36,664 nucleotides of DNA. Source: Akkermansia muciniphila. GTDB lineage: Bacteria > Verrucomicrobiota > Verrucomicrobiia > Verrucomicrobiales > Akkermansiaceae. Below the pieces are notes generated by a model that was given only the letters and a program-made list of their open reading frames with translations, was not told where the DNA came from and made no database searches. Position 1 is the first letter of the stretch. Each line of letters opens with the position of its first letter. The DNA is taken from positions 1-36,664 of the forward strand of contig CAMDLP010000031.1 of assembly GCA_945901795.1 (NCBI GenBank). Reading direction: 5' to 3'. This document shows, piece by piece, positions 1 through 9,777 of the stretch. Made by a program: the position numbers and the translations under genes.

Positions 1-215
1 GGACGGCATCCGTTGAACGGAATCGCCGTGTGATCCTCGACCGCGGTCACGCGCAAGCCGTTGGCCTGCAGCGCGGTGATCGCGCTCTCGCGACCTGGTC
101 CGAGTCCGGCTTGGCGCTCGCTGGTGACCACGAAAACGCGTTCCAGTTCGAGTCCGGAGAAGGGTTCGAGCTCGGCGATGTCGTCCTTATGCGGGGTGAT
201 CTTGTGAGAATTCAT
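1..215 (-). CDS. Short ribosomal protein S11-like protein (partial, runs off the window)
   Basis: The minus-strand reading frame opens at an ATG at 215 and runs off the left edge after 71 codons. Residues 27-71 look like the C-terminal half of ribosomal protein S11: [13 protein letters not shown] (38-50), then a GLRVTAVED segment, and IPFNGCR at 65-71, matching the family's GPGRE...ALQAAG...EDVTPIPHNGCRP ending. The roughly 60 N-terminal residues of a normal S11 (about 130 aa) are absent, replaced by a 25-residue acidic leader that does not look ribosomal. It is divergent from glgB, not in a ribosomal operon. It could be a truncated S11 paralogue with another role, or a decayed copy. The S11 similarity is strong; the function is unknown. 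Confidence 0.6.
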   Translation of the reverse strand, partial: MNSHKITPHKDDIAELEPFSGLELERVFVVTSERQAGLGPGRESAITALQANGLRVTAVEDHTAIPFNGCR

Positions 216-362
216 TTGAAGAGGCGTCATCGGCGGCTGGGAGGCGGGATGATTCCCGCGATGGGAGCAGGAATCAAGCACTTGATGAAAGTGGCGGATT
301 CCGCGCGCGCGGCGCGGAATTTGGCTTTTCCCTGCCAGCGAAACCCTGCATCTTCCGACGCA

Positions 363-2354
363 ATGACGGAGAAACCGAAGCTTGTTCAAGATGATCCATG
401 GCTCGAACCGCACCAAGGCGCCATCGAGCGGCGGATGAGGCAGTTTTCAGAGGCGCTGGCGGAAATCGAGCAGGGCTCGAAGACGCTCGCCGCCTACGCC
501 ACCGGTCATAAATCCGTCGGTATTCATTTCCAGTCGTCTTCCAACCAATGGAAGATCCGCGAGTGGGCACCGGCCGCGCAAGCCGTGTCGCTGCTGGGCG
601 ATTTCAACAACTGGGACCGCGAAAGCCATCCGCTCGCTTCGTCGGACAGCGGTGTCTGGTCGCTCGATCTGCCGGCGGACGCGCTCGCCCACGGGCAGAA
701 GGTGAAGCTCCACATCGTCGGTGCCGACGGCTCGCGGCGCGACCGGATTCCGGCGTGCATCCGCCGCGCGGTGCAGGACCCGACGACGCATGATTACTGC
801 GGGCAAATCTGGAACACGCCGCAGCCGTATGTTTGGAAACATGAATTCGACCCGGCGTCTATCAAATCGCCGCTGATCTATGAATCCCACGTCGGCATGG
901 CGGGCGAGGAGCCGCGCGTCCACACCTACCGCGAGTTCGCGGATTCTGTTCTGCCCCGCATTATCAAGGCTGGCTACAACACGGTGCAGCTGATGGCGGT
1001 GCAGGAGCATCCGTATTATGGCTCGTTCGGTTATCACGTCTCCTCGTTCTTCGCGCCATGCTCGCGCTTCGGCACGCCGGAGGATTTGAAATACCTCATC
1101 GACACCGCGCACGGCCTCGGGCTGGCGGTCTTGCTCGATGTCGTCCACTCGCACGCGGTGAAAAACATCGCCGAGGGGCTCAACAACTTCGACGGCTCCG
1201 GCCACCAGTATTTCCACGACGGGCCGCTCGGCGACCACCCCGGCTGGGACTCAAAATGCTTCGACTACGGCCGTCCGGAAGTGCGGCAGTTCCTTCTATC
1301 AAACGTCCGTTACTGGCTGGAGGAGTTCCGCTTCGACGGCTTCCGCTTCGATGGCGTGACCTCGATGCTTTACCATTCCCGCGGGAACAAGGCCTTCGGA
1401 AATTACGACGACTACTTCGGCGGCGATGCCGATGACATGGCCATCCTCTATCTGAAGCTCGCCTCCAAACTCATCCAGGACCTCAAGCCTGGAGCCATCG
1501 CCATCGCCGAGGACATGTCCGGCATGCCCGGCCTCTGCCGGCCGATCGAGGACGGCGGGCTCGGATTTTCCTATCGTCTCGCCATGGGCATCCCGGACTA
1601 CTGGATCAAGCTGCTCAAGCACAGCCGCGACGAGGACTGGGACATCGGCGAGCTGTGGGGGATTCTAGCGAACCGCCGTTACGGCGAGGCCACCATCGCC
1701 TACGCGGAGAGCCACGACCAGGCACTCGTCGGCGACAAGACGCTCGCCTTCTGGCTGATGGACAAGGAGATGTATTGGCACATGGGCAAGGACGACCCGC
1801 ATCCGGCCATCGAGCGCGGGATCGCCCTGCACAAGCTCATCCGCCTCGTCACGCTGGTGTTAGGCGGCGAGGGTTGGCTCAATTTCATGGGCAACGAGTT
1901 CGGCCATCCGGAGTGGCTGGATTTCCCGCGCGAGGGCAACGGCTGGTCCTACCACTACTGCCGCCGCCAGTGGTCGCTGGTGGACAATCCGGATTTGAAA
2001 TACGGCTGGCTCGCGGAGTTCGACCGGCAGCTCATGGGATTCGCGAACAATTCCGGGCTGCTCTCCACGCCGCCCGCGCAATTGCTGCACCTCGATCAAG
2101 GGCATAAAATCCTCGTCGCCGAGCGTGCGAATTTGATTTTCGTGTTCAATTTCTCAGTCGGAAACTCGCTGTTCGGCTACCCCTTTCACGTGCCCGGCCT
2201 CGAAACCCGCGAGCTGGTCCTGGATACCGACCGAGCCGACACCGGCGGCCACGGCCGGGTGGATCACGCGTTCGACTATCCGGTGGCGGAAGACGGCGTG
2301 ATGAAAATCTACAGCCCCTCGCGCTCCGGCTTGGTCTTCGCGAAAAAACGTTAG
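363..2354 (+). CDS. glgB: 1,4-alpha-glucan branching enzyme, GH13 (eukaryote-type)
   Basis: Glycogen branching enzyme of about 663 aa. It cleaves alpha-1,4-glucan and re-attaches the piece by an alpha-1,6 bond. An N-terminal CBM48-like region carries the [12 protein letters not shown] motif. A GH13 barrel follows with [25 protein letters not shown], the nucleophile Asp330 in [10 protein letters not shown], the acid Glu383 in AIAEDMSG and Asp452 in [14 protein letters not shown] and FRFDGVTSM resemble the plant and animal enzymes (GH13_8) more than the usual bacterial GlgB. The frame is open from 30, but the ATG at 363 is chosen because the following residues ([20 protein letters not shown]) begin branching-enzyme-like sequence and the upstream part overlaps the divergent S11-like gene. 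No other glycogen gene is adjacent. Confidence 0.93.
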   Translation: MTEKPKLVQDDPWLEPHQGAIERRMRQFSEALAEIEQGSKTLAAYATGHKSVGIHFQSSSNQWKIREWAPAAQAVSLLGDFNNWDRESHPLASSDSGVWSLDLPADALAHGQKVKLHIVGADGSRRDRIPACIRRAVQDPTTHDYCGQIWNTPQPYVWKHEFDPASIKSPLIYESHVGMAGEEPRVHTYREFADSVLPRIIKAGYNTVQLMAVQEHPYYGSFGYHVSSFFAPCSRFGTPEDLKYLIDTAHGLGLAVLLDVVHSHAVKNIAEGLNNFDGSGHQYFHDGPLGDHPGWDSKCFDYGRPEVRQFLLSNVRYWLEEFRFDGFRFDGVTSMLYHSRGNKAFGNYDDYFGGDADDMAILYLKLASKLIQDLKPGAIAIAEDMSGMPGLCRPIEDGGLGFSYRLAMGIPDYWIKLLKHSRDEDWDIGELWGILANRRYGEATIAYAESHDQALVGDKTLAFWLMDKEMYWHMGKDDPHPAIERGIALHKLIRLVTLVLGGEGWLNFMGNEFGHPEWLDFPREGNGWSYHYCRRQWSLVDNPDLKYGWLAEFDRQLMGFANNSGLLSTPPAQLLHLDQGHKILVAERANLIFVFNFSVGNSLFGYPFHVPGLETRELVLDTDRADTGGHGRVDHAFDYPVAEDGVMKIYSPSRSGLVFAKKR

Positions 2355-2513
2355 CGCGGCGGGCGTGGACAGCAGGGCTGTCTCACGCAAAGCGGCAGCA
2401 GGCTGCACGCAGTCCAGGGCCTGCGGCGGATTTGCAGTTACAGCCATTCTCAACTTGCGCCGGAGGAGCTCTTCAGGCATCTTGTAGGCGCAATCAGCCG
2501 CTATCAAAATGCC

Positions 2514-2843
2514 ATGAAAGAACTCATCGATGCATGGAAGCAAGTGGACCGGAATAAAATCGCAGCCCTGCTGAGCGTCGTTCCCGGGCTGGGGCACCTA
2601 TACAAACATCATTACCTCGCCGGGTTCGGGATCATGACCGCCGGGAATGTCATGATGGTGTTCATCGCCCTGTGGTTGAGCTTCGCGACGCTCGGGTTGT
2701 CGTTAATCGTGGTTCCAGCATTGTGGTTCGCCGGGGTCGCTTACGCCGCCTATCTCGCCACAGACGAGCATGGCATGCACCCGTGGCTCCACGTTTGGAA
2801 TTACCGGCGGGCGAAATTGCGGATGCTCGCGAGGAAACCCTAG
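2514..2843 (+). CDS. Small integral membrane protein (109 aa)
   Basis: A short protein with two hydrophobic segments, about residues 33-65 and 68-85, split by few polar residues. It has an N-terminal amphipathic helix and a basic C-terminus (YRRAKLRMLARKP). The segment ALLSVVPGLGHLYKHHYLAG resembles the start of small TM2-like membrane proteins (proline and glycine turn, then GxGxxY). It sits between glgB and the T2SS F gene, 37 bp before the latter's start, so the two may be co-transcribed. I cannot assign a function. The 159 bases between glgB and this gene hold no gene that I can support. Confidence 0.7.
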   Translation: MKELIDAWKQVDRNKIAALLSVVPGLGHLYKHHYLAGFGIMTAGNVMMVFIALWLSFATLGLSLIVVPALWFAGVAYAAYLATDEHGMHPWLHVWNYRRAKLRMLARKP

Positions 2844-2880
2844 CCGGACGAACGTTGGGCGGTTATGGATTGGAAAAACC

Positions 2881-3861
2881 ATGACCGCGAACGCCGCCCA
2901 CAAGCATCTCTTCTACTCGGAAATGGCGAAACTGCTGGAGGCGGGTTTCGACATCCGTAAGGCGGCGGCGGTGTTGTTGGACACGCAGCTTCCTGTGCAG
3001 CAAGCAAGTCTCCTCAAGCATTTGAACAAGGGCTTGGAAGCGGGCGAATTGATCGCCACGGCGTTTGGCAAATCCATCAGCGACATCGAGCGCGCCATCA
3101 TCGGCGCGGGCGAGCGCGGCGGCAAACTGGCCCCCGCGTTCCAGCATCTCGCGGACTATTTCGGAATGCTGGCGTCCGCCCGCCGGGAGGTGGTGAAGGG
3201 CATGATCTATCCGGTCATCGTCCTCCATCTGGGCGTTTTCATCGGCATCGTGCCAGCCGCCTTGATGAAGGGCGTGGCGATGGCCGAAATATTGGGAAGC
3301 CTGGTGGTGACGCTGCTCATCGTTTACGCGGCGGCCTTTTGCATCTTCATGGGAATCCGCGCGTTGCTGAATCGGGCGCCGGGAAATCCGGGGATCGACC
3401 GTCTGATCAACCGCGTTCCATGGATCGGCAAGGCGCGCCGCAACCTGGCGATGGCGAGATTTTGCAAAGTCTATCACTCGTGCGTGCTCGCCGGGATCTC
3501 GATGAGCGAAACCGCCCAACTGGCGTCCGAAGCGTCCCAAAGCGGCGTGATCCGGGAGGCGGGCGTCAAGCTGGTCAAAGCCGCGAAAGCGGGAAACGCG
3601 CTCGGCCCGCAGTTCATGGCGGACGCCGCGTTCCCCAAGGCATTCGCTAGATCCTACTCGACCGGCGAGGAGGCCGGCACCTTGGACAAGGATCTCGCCC
3701 GCTGGTCCAAGTTGTTTCAGGACGACGCGGAATCCGGCGCGAAACAGGTGGCCGTGATGGTTCCCAAGCTGCTGTATTTCCTCATTCTGGGATTCGTCGC
3801 GTGGAAAATCACCGGCTTTTACGGTGACTACTACAGCACGCTCGAACAAATCGGCGAGTGA
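2881..3861 (+). CDS. Type II secretion system F-domain inner-membrane protein
   Basis: A 326-aa protein with the duplicated GspF/PilC architecture. The first F domain starts at FYSEMAKLLEAGFDI and contains the family-like GERGGKLAPAFQHLADYF. A membrane segment follows (MIYPVIVLHLGVFIGIVPAAL), then a second hydrophobic hairpin. The second F domain (FCKVYHSCVLAGISMSETAQ ... STGEEAGTLDKDLARWSKLF) ends in a membrane helix (LLYFLILGFVAWKITGFYG). In known systems this protein is the platform that couples the secretion or pilus ATPase to the pseudopilus. The ATG at 2881 is used because the F-domain homology begins 6-10 residues later; the open frame from 2770 overlaps the previous gene. No GspE, GspG or PilT neighbour is present, so it is an orphan here. 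Confidence 0.85.
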   Translation: MTANAAHKHLFYSEMAKLLEAGFDIRKAAAVLLDTQLPVQQASLLKHLNKGLEAGELIATAFGKSISDIERAIIGAGERGGKLAPAFQHLADYFGMLASARREVVKGMIYPVIVLHLGVFIGIVPAALMKGVAMAEILGSLVVTLLIVYAAAFCIFMGIRALLNRAPGNPGIDRLINRVPWIGKARRNLAMARFCKVYHSCVLAGISMSETAQLASEASQSGVIREAGVKLVKAAKAGNALGPQFMADAAFPKAFARSYSTGEEAGTLDKDLARWSKLFQDDAESGAKQVAVMVPKLLYFLILGFVAWKITGFYGDYYSTLEQIGE

Positions 3862-3883
3862 GCCGCCCGCCCTCAAACAGAAA

Positions 3884-3918
3884 CGCCCGATCCCCTGTGA
3901 AGAGGATCGGGCGCTTTT
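3884..3918. terminator. Bidirectional intrinsic terminator
   Basis: A perfect 10-bp stem (3884-3893 with 3904-3913) closes a 10-nt loop and is followed by CTTTTG on the plus strand. On the minus strand the stem is followed by TTTCTGTTTG. It lies between the convergent T2SS F gene and the RRM protein gene and can serve both. Confidence 0.85.
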
Positions 3919-3944
3919 GAAATTATGATTTGGGAAACGCCGGA

Positions 3945-4388
3945 TTACCAGCGACCGCCGCCACCACCGCCGCCGCCGCCACGGCGATCACCGCCGCCGC
4001 CACCGCCGCCTTTGTAGCCGCCGCCGCCACCACCGCCGCCACGACGATCACCGCCACCGCCGCCGCCGCCGTAGCCGCCGCCGCCGCCGTAACCGCCGCC
4101 ACCACCGCCGCTTGGACGGGATTCTTTCGGTTCGGATGCGTTCACGCGGAGAGCGCGACCGTTATAGTCGTAGTCGTTGAGAGCCTCGATGGCTGCGTTC
4201 AACTGGGATTGATCACCGAGGGTCACGAAAGCAAATCCCTTGGATTGCCCGGTTTCACGGTCGGTGATGATTTTGACCCGTTCGACAGGTCCAAAAGCGG
4301 CGAAGAGGCCAGAAACGTCTCCTTCAGTAGCGGTGTAGGGCAAGTTGCCCACGTAGATATCCATTTGATTCAATTCTAATGACGCCAT
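3945..4388 (-). CDS. RNA-binding protein: one RRM plus glycine-rich tail
   Basis: A 147-aa protein. Residues 9-85 form one RNA recognition motif with RNP2 (IYVGNLPY) and RNP1 (KGFAFVTL, usual form KGFGFVEM). Residues 92-147 are almost only Gly with Tyr, Arg and Asp (repeated GGYGGGG and GGDRRGGGG). This layout is that of the bacterial and plant cold-shock-type glycine-rich RNA-binding proteins. It probably acts as an RNA chaperone in the cytoplasm. An alternative start is the ATG at 4364 (MDIYVGNLPY), which fits typical family N-termini better; neither start has a clear ribosome site. The tail is encoded by low-complexity CCG/CCA triplets that are prone to length change. Confidence 0.9.
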   Translation of the reverse strand: MASLELNQMDIYVGNLPYTATEGDVSGLFAAFGPVERVKIITDRETGQSKGFAFVTLGDQSQLNAAIEALNDYDYNGRALRVNASEPKESRPSGGGGGGYGGGGGYGGGGGGGDRRGGGGGGGGYKGGGGGGGDRRGGGGGGGGGRW

Positions 4389-4447
4389 GCTGATTCAACA
4401 ATTCCTTCGACCATGGCGTCACGGATCAAACAAAGAGCGAGCAGACA

Positions 4448-4476
4448 AACTTTTGTCATCCGATCGACGTGTCAAT
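4448..4476 (-). promoter_or_regulatory. Sigma-70-type promoter of the RRM protein gene
   Basis: On the minus strand a perfect TTGACA (4471-4476) is followed after 17 bases by AAGTTT (4448-4453). Transcription would start near 4441, leaving a leader of roughly 50-75 nt. That is plausible for a cold-responsive RNA-binding protein, but no leader structure was recognised. Confidence 0.6.
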
Positions 4477-4587
4477 AGGCCCGGCCGGGACGGAATGGCA
4501 AGAATTCATTTTTTTAAAAAAACTGCGGCGGGCGGCGGATTTTCGCACGGGCGGATGGGCGGAGGGGTTGACGCGCCACGGCGGGGG

Positions 4588-4965
4588 ATGCAACTTACGC
4601 CGATGAACGCGGCGGTGAATTACAAGATTGGCAATGAAAAGCTGGTGAAAGTGCTCGAAGGCGCGTCGTCGCATTTGCGCGGCCTGCTCGACCGCCAAGG
4701 CCGGCCTGACGGCGCGTTGCGGATCGCGGTGGTCGGCGGCGGTTGCTCGGGATTGCAATACAAGATGGACCTCGTGGACGGCCCGCGCGACCGCGACATC
4801 TTGGTGCCGAGCAATGGGGTGAACGTGGTGATCGACCCGAAAAGCGCGTTGTTCGTCAGCGGCAGCGAGCTGGATTTCTCCGACGACTTGCAGCAGGGCG
4901 GCTTCAAGGTGAGCAACCCGAACGCGGTCGTCACCTGCTCGTGCGGCGAGAGCTTTGCGGCTTGA
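4588..4965 (+). CDS. A-type iron-sulfur carrier (HesB/IscA/ErpA family)
   Basis: About 125 aa. It shows the three conserved cysteines of A-type carriers: Cys53 in GGGCSGLQYKM and Cys117/Cys119 in the C-terminal CSCGESF. These proteins receive Fe-S clusters from the scaffold and hand them to apo-targets in the cytoplasm. The frame is open from 4387, but homology begins only at VNYKIGNEKLVKVL. ATG codons at 4588 and 4603 are both possible; neither has a good ribosome site. No isc or suf gene is nearby, so it cannot be told apart from ErpA by context. Confidence 0.85.
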   Translation: MQLTPMNAAVNYKIGNEKLVKVLEGASSHLRGLLDRQGRPDGALRIAVVGGGCSGLQYKMDLVDGPRDRDILVPSNGVNVVIDPKSALFVSGSELDFSDDLQQGGFKVSNPNAVVTCSCGESFAA

Positions 4966-5014
4966 AAAGGAAGAGGGTTGATTTATTGGCCAAATCCCGG
5001 ACGTTTCCAGCCAC

Positions 5015-7681
5015 ATGAAATTTCAGAGCGTCGCGATGGTCGGAGGTCTTGCCGGATGGATGGCGATCGCGGCGGCCGCTCCGGACACATCCGCGCAATC
5101 CGGCCTCAAAGCTTCCGGTAAATCTCTCACCGCGCTGATTCAGGATTTGTCGGATGAGCAATTCCGGGTCCGAGAAAAGGCGTCTCTTGGAATTTGGGAA
5201 ATCGGCGAGTCCGCGCTTCCCGCCTTGCAGGAGATCGCGGCCGGGAAGGACCCGGAGAAGGCCTACCGGGCGCGCGAGTTGATCCGGAAAATCCAGCTCC
5301 ACATCACGCCGGCCACGGACCCCGCGGTGCTGGCGCTGGTCGAGCGCTACGCGAAAGCCTCGCCTAACGAGAAGCTGGCCCTGTTCGACCAGATGCATAA
5401 AAAGCGGGCGTGGCGGCAGATTCTCAAGCTTTACGCGAGCGAGACCAACCCCGGGCTCCAGTCCCGGCTCCAACGCTCGGTGGAGGGAGTGGCGGTGGTC
5501 GCCGCGCGCGAATGCCTGTTGGACGGCGATGCGGACGGTGCCCGCGAATTCCTCGAAATGGCGCCTGCCGATGCGCCCGGCTTGCTCGCGCTTGCGGATT
5601 TCCACCGCAGCCAAGGCACTTTGGAGGCGGAGTTGAAGCGCGCGAAAACTCTCAAGGGCGTGCAGTCGGATGCCTGGCAGCTCGCGCTTTACCGCGCGGC
5701 GGGAAATCTCGAGGCGGCCCGAGACGCCGCCTCCGCCGCCGGAGAAACCGGCATTTCCGCCACGCTGTCGGCGCTGCTAGGTGATCCGTTGCCGTGGTTG
5801 CGACACCATCAGACCGATGAATCGACTGCGAAATCCTACACGGAAATTGCGATCAAGCGCTGGCAGGGAAAGGCGATCCGCCCGGCGGATCTGGAGCCGC
5901 TCGCGCACGCGGCCAATTCCCGCAACCGCAACCAGCGCGCGAGCGCGGCGAGCGCGTTATTTCTGCTGGGCGAGGCCCGCCTGGCCGAGAAGACCTATGC
6001 CGCGAACTCGTCGCTCGCGGCGTTTTCTTACTTGGAGTCGCTCGAGCGGATTCCCGAAGCCTTGAAGGCGCTCGGGCTGGACCCTGAAAATCCGGATTAT
6101 TCCGGGTGGGTGAAAAAGCGCATCGAGAGTCTTTCAAAAAAAGATGCCGGGGATCAAGACGATAATTCCTCGGGTACCAGAGACCTGGTCATGCTGGCGA
6201 GTTTCATGGAGCGGCGGGGGTTGTGCCGGCAATCCGCGGCCGCGTTTTTGAAGCCCTTGGCCGCGATGGCGGAGAAGAATCCGGATCTCCTGACGAGTTT
6301 CCTGGGTCAGCTTTTCGGCGGGACCGCGACGTTGGGAGGTGAGTCCCTCGGTGCGCCGCAAGTCGCCAAACAAGCGGCGCTCGCGTGGGCCGGCGACGAT
6401 GCGCAACGGTGGGAGGAAATCATCGAGGTCGCCTTCGGCGGGCAGGACGAGACGCTCTCCTTGTGGGACTGGCTGGCGGAGTTGCAGCCCGCAGTCAGCC
6501 GCGCCGAGCGCTTCGACGGGATGTTAGCGTTATGCGGTCTGGGCCGCGATCCGCTGCGGCTCCGCGAGAAATGGCTGGCCCTGGCCCGGGCCGAGGTCCA
6601 ACAGGCAGCGCCGGAAAAACGGAAACCCCCGCTCGATAAAATGGTCTTCATGGCAGGTCAAAGCCCGGATGTCCGCACCAGCCTGGAGCTTTGGGACCAG
6701 CTCGATGAAAGCGGCCGGGACGATATTTCCTGGCGCGCGCACATCCTGGATCTATCGGCCGCGGAACGATGGGATGACGCCGCCGAGTTTTTCCTGAAAC
6801 AAATCGACCGGATTTCCAAGACCAAGTCCGCCCCCCAACCGTCCTTGTACGCGTGTGCCGCGGCGTGCCTGCGCAAGGCGGGCCGGGCCGACGAGGCCGC
6901 CGCGCACGACTCGCTGGTCGAGAAACTCGCGCTCGGCTCCGACGCGCTCGAAATCGCTAACGGTTATGCCTATGGCGGTGATTACAAGCGGGCTGCGGAT
7001 TGGCGGGCGCGGGCGGTCCGGCAGAGCGATCCGGCGGCGGAGAACTTCGCGGACGCGCTGCAATTGCACACCGAAATGCTGGTGGAGCAGGGGAAATGGC
7101 AGGAAGTGGCCGCCATTAGCGAAATGCGTGCACAGCTGATGGCCTCGGTCGATTCGGAGTCGGTCCTCGTGCCGCCGCTGCTGTCTCTCCGGCTGAGGTT
7201 GCAGTCGGATTTGGGCCGGGCGCTGGTCAGGCTCAAGACCGACCGCGCGGGCTCGGTCGCGATGCTCGGAAATTGCTTCCGGATGTTTCCCTGTGACGGT
7301 TCGCTGGCGGACGAGTTTTTTCCCGCCCTCCGCAAGGCGGGACTTGTCAAGGAGCACGACGAGTGGTTCGAGGAGTCCTGGGAGCGGATGAGCGCCGTCA
7401 TCCGGCAATTTCCGGACTCGGACAACACCTGCAACACCGCGGCCTGGATCGCTTCGCGCGCCCGCCGGAATCTCGACCAAGCCGAGAAGCTTCTTGAAAA
7501 AGCCCTCGCCGCCAATCCCGAGCAGTCGGCCTATCTGGATACCATGGCCGAGATTCAGTTCGCCAGGGGCAACCGCGAGAAGGCGCTCGAATGGTCGCAG
7601 CGGGCGGTGAATTTCATGTCGCTGGACGTCATGTTGCGCCGCCAGCACGAACGTTTCCGCAGCGCTCCGTTGCCGCGATAA
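5015..7681 (+). CDS. Large exported HEAT/TPR repeat protein
   Basis: An 888-aa protein with an N-terminal signal-like segment (MKFQSVAMVGGLAGWMAIAAAA). It is followed by a HEAT-like block of the kind common in Planctomycetes and Verrucomicrobia (ALIQDLSDEQFRVREKASLG, then LPALQEIAAGKDPEKAYRA). The rest is alpha-helical with many Ala/Leu-rich pairs of the TPR type. The clearest is near the C-terminus: NLDQAEKLLEKALAANPEQ, then YLDTMAEIQFARGNREKALE. It is probably periplasmic and a protein-interaction scaffold. No catalytic motif was found. It starts 49 bp after the Fe-S carrier gene and ends 40 bp before pgk. Confidence 0.75.
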   Translation: MKFQSVAMVGGLAGWMAIAAAAPDTSAQSGLKASGKSLTALIQDLSDEQFRVREKASLGIWEIGESALPALQEIAAGKDPEKAYRARELIRKIQLHITPATDPAVLALVERYAKASPNEKLALFDQMHKKRAWRQILKLYASETNPGLQSRLQRSVEGVAVVAARECLLDGDADGAREFLEMAPADAPGLLALADFHRSQGTLEAELKRAKTLKGVQSDAWQLALYRAAGNLEAARDAASAAGETGISATLSALLGDPLPWLRHHQTDESTAKSYTEIAIKRWQGKAIRPADLEPLAHAANSRNRNQRASAASALFLLGEARLAEKTYAANSSLAAFSYLESLERIPEALKALGLDPENPDYSGWVKKRIESLSKKDAGDQDDNSSGTRDLVMLASFMERRGLCRQSAAAFLKPLAAMAEKNPDLLTSFLGQLFGGTATLGGESLGAPQVAKQAALAWAGDDAQRWEEIIEVAFGGQDETLSLWDWLAELQPAVSRAERFDGMLALCGLGRDPLRLREKWLALARAEVQQAAPEKRKPPLDKMVFMAGQSPDVRTSLELWDQLDESGRDDISWRAHILDLSAAERWDDAAEFFLKQIDRISKTKSAPQPSLYACAAACLRKAGRADEAAAHDSLVEKLALGSDALEIANGYAYGGDYKRAADWRARAVRQSDPAAENFADALQLHTEMLVEQGKWQEVAAISEMRAQLMASVDSESVLVPPLLSLRLRLQSDLGRALVRLKTDRAGSVAMLGNCFRMFPCDGSLADEFFPALRKAGLVKEHDEWFEESWERMSAVIRQFPDSDNTCNTAAWIASRARRNLDQAEKLLEKALAANPEQSAYLDTMAEIQFARGNREKALEWSQRAVNFMSLDVMLRRQHERFRSAPLPR

Positions 7682-7721
7682 ACTTGACACCGGTGCCGGT
7701 CTAAGGCGGGATTCGCGCCCC

Positions 7722-8918
7722 ATGGCCAAACTTTCGATTCGTGACCTTGATGTATCCTCCAAAGAAGTCCTCATGCGCGTGGACTTCAACGTCCCGCTCA
7801 AAGACGGCGTCATCACCGACGACACTCGCATCCAAGGAGCGGTGCCATCGATCCGCCAGCTGATTTCCGGCGGGGCCAAGCTCGTTCTTTGCTCCCACCT
7901 CGGTCGTCCGAAGGGCGGATTTGAAGCGAAATTCTCGCTCGCGCCCGTCGCCGCCGCCTTATCCGAAATCCTCGGCCAGCCGGTGAAACTCGCGCCGGAT
8001 TGCATCGGTGCCAAAGTCGCCGCACTGCGCGCCGCACTCCAGCCGGGCGAGGTGCTCATTCTCGAAAATACCCGCTTCTATCCGGAAGAAGAGGCGAACG
8101 ATTCCGCCTTCGCCAAACAACTCGCCAGCTCCGCCGAAATTTACGTCAACGACGCGTTCGGCACCGCCCACCGCGCCCACGCCTCCACCGAGGGCGTCAC
8201 TCATTTCGTGAAACAAAGCGCCATGGGCCTGCTGATGGAGCGCGAGCTCGAATACCTCGACGGCAAGCTGCAAAACCCCGCGAAGCCGTTTCTCGTCATC
8301 ATGGGCGGTGCCAAGGTTTCCGATAAAATCCAAGTCATTACCGCGCTCATGGAAAAAGCCGACGCATTCCTCATCGGCGGCGCGATGGCTAACACCTTCC
8401 GCAAGGCCCAAGGCTACAAAGTCGGTAACAGCCGCGTCGAAGCCGATAAGCTGGACCTCGCGCTCGACATTCTGGCCAAGGCCGAGGCCAAGGGCGTGCG
8501 TTTCCTGCTGCCCGCCGACACCCGCATCACCCAGGAGTTCAAGGAAGGCGCCGAGACGAAAGTCACCGCGCCCTACGAACAAGGCGGCGAAACCCCGGAC
8601 GGCTGGGAAGGCATCGACATCGGGGATGTGGCCATCGACGAGTTCTGCCAGGAAGTCGCGAAAGCCAAGACCATCATCTGGAACGGCCCGATGGGCGTCT
8701 TCGAAATCGAAAGTTTTGCCAAAGGCACCCGCGCCATCGCCGAGGCCATGGCCAAGAGCGCCGCCGTCACCATCGTCGGCGGCGGCGACTCGGTCACCGC
8801 GGTCAACCAGTTCGGTCTCGATGATCAAATGACCTTCATTTCCACCGGCGGCGGCGCTTCCCTCGAACTCCTCGAAGGCAAAGTTCTCCCCGGCGTGGCC
8901 GCTCTCACCGAAGCCTGA
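7722..8918 (+). CDS. pgk: Phosphoglycerate kinase
   Basis: A 398-aa cytoplasmic glycolytic enzyme that transfers phosphate from 1,3-bisphosphoglycerate to ADP. It has the N-domain signature LMRVDFNVPLKDG, the substrate-binding HLGRPKG, the hinge region and the C-domain nucleotide-binding motifs WNGPMGVFE and GGGDSVTAV. Full length for the family. A TTGACA lies at 7684-7689 upstream, but the matching -10 is poor. tpiA follows after 31 bp, so the two probably form an operon. Confidence 0.97.
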   Translation: MAKLSIRDLDVSSKEVLMRVDFNVPLKDGVITDDTRIQGAVPSIRQLISGGAKLVLCSHLGRPKGGFEAKFSLAPVAAALSEILGQPVKLAPDCIGAKVAALRAALQPGEVLILENTRFYPEEEANDSAFAKQLASSAEIYVNDAFGTAHRAHASTEGVTHFVKQSAMGLLMERELEYLDGKLQNPAKPFLVIMGGAKVSDKIQVITALMEKADAFLIGGAMANTFRKAQGYKVGNSRVEADKLDLALDILAKAEAKGVRFLLPADTRITQEFKEGAETKVTAPYEQGGETPDGWEGIDIGDVAIDEFCQEVAKAKTIIWNGPMGVFEIESFAKGTRAIAEAMAKSAAVTIVGGGDSVTAVNQFGLDDQMTFISTGGGASLELLEGKVLPGVAALTEA

Positions 8919-8949
8919 TCCTCACCCGCTAACACCCACCCCCAATCGA

Positions 8950-9738
<789 letters not shown>

Positions 9739-9744
9739 GGAGGC

Positions 9745-9760
9745 GGGACATTTTTGTCCC
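9745..9760. repeat. Short palindrome after tpiA
   Basis: A 6-bp perfect stem (GGGACA, 9745-9750, with TGTCCC, 9755-9760) around TTTT, 6 bp past the tpiA stop. There is no T-run after it, so it is not a classical terminator. Its core resembles the palindrome at 10473-10490. Confidence 0.45.
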
Positions 9761-9777
9761 TCGCATTCATTCATCCC

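Noticed and set aside
447-1238. 263-codon minus-strand frame inside glgB
   Set aside because: Arg/Val/Asp-rich shadow of a clear GH13 gene with intact catalytic motifs; no independent signal.
3955-4113. Repeat array of CCG/CCA triplets taken as a CRISPR-like or satellite repeat
   Set aside because: It is the coding sequence of the glycine-rich tail of the RRM protein, in frame.
7684-7712. Promoter for pgk beginning TTGACA
   Set aside because: Perfect -35, but the expected -10 (CGGGAT) is poor, and the start would be almost on the ATG; mentioned only in the pgk entry.
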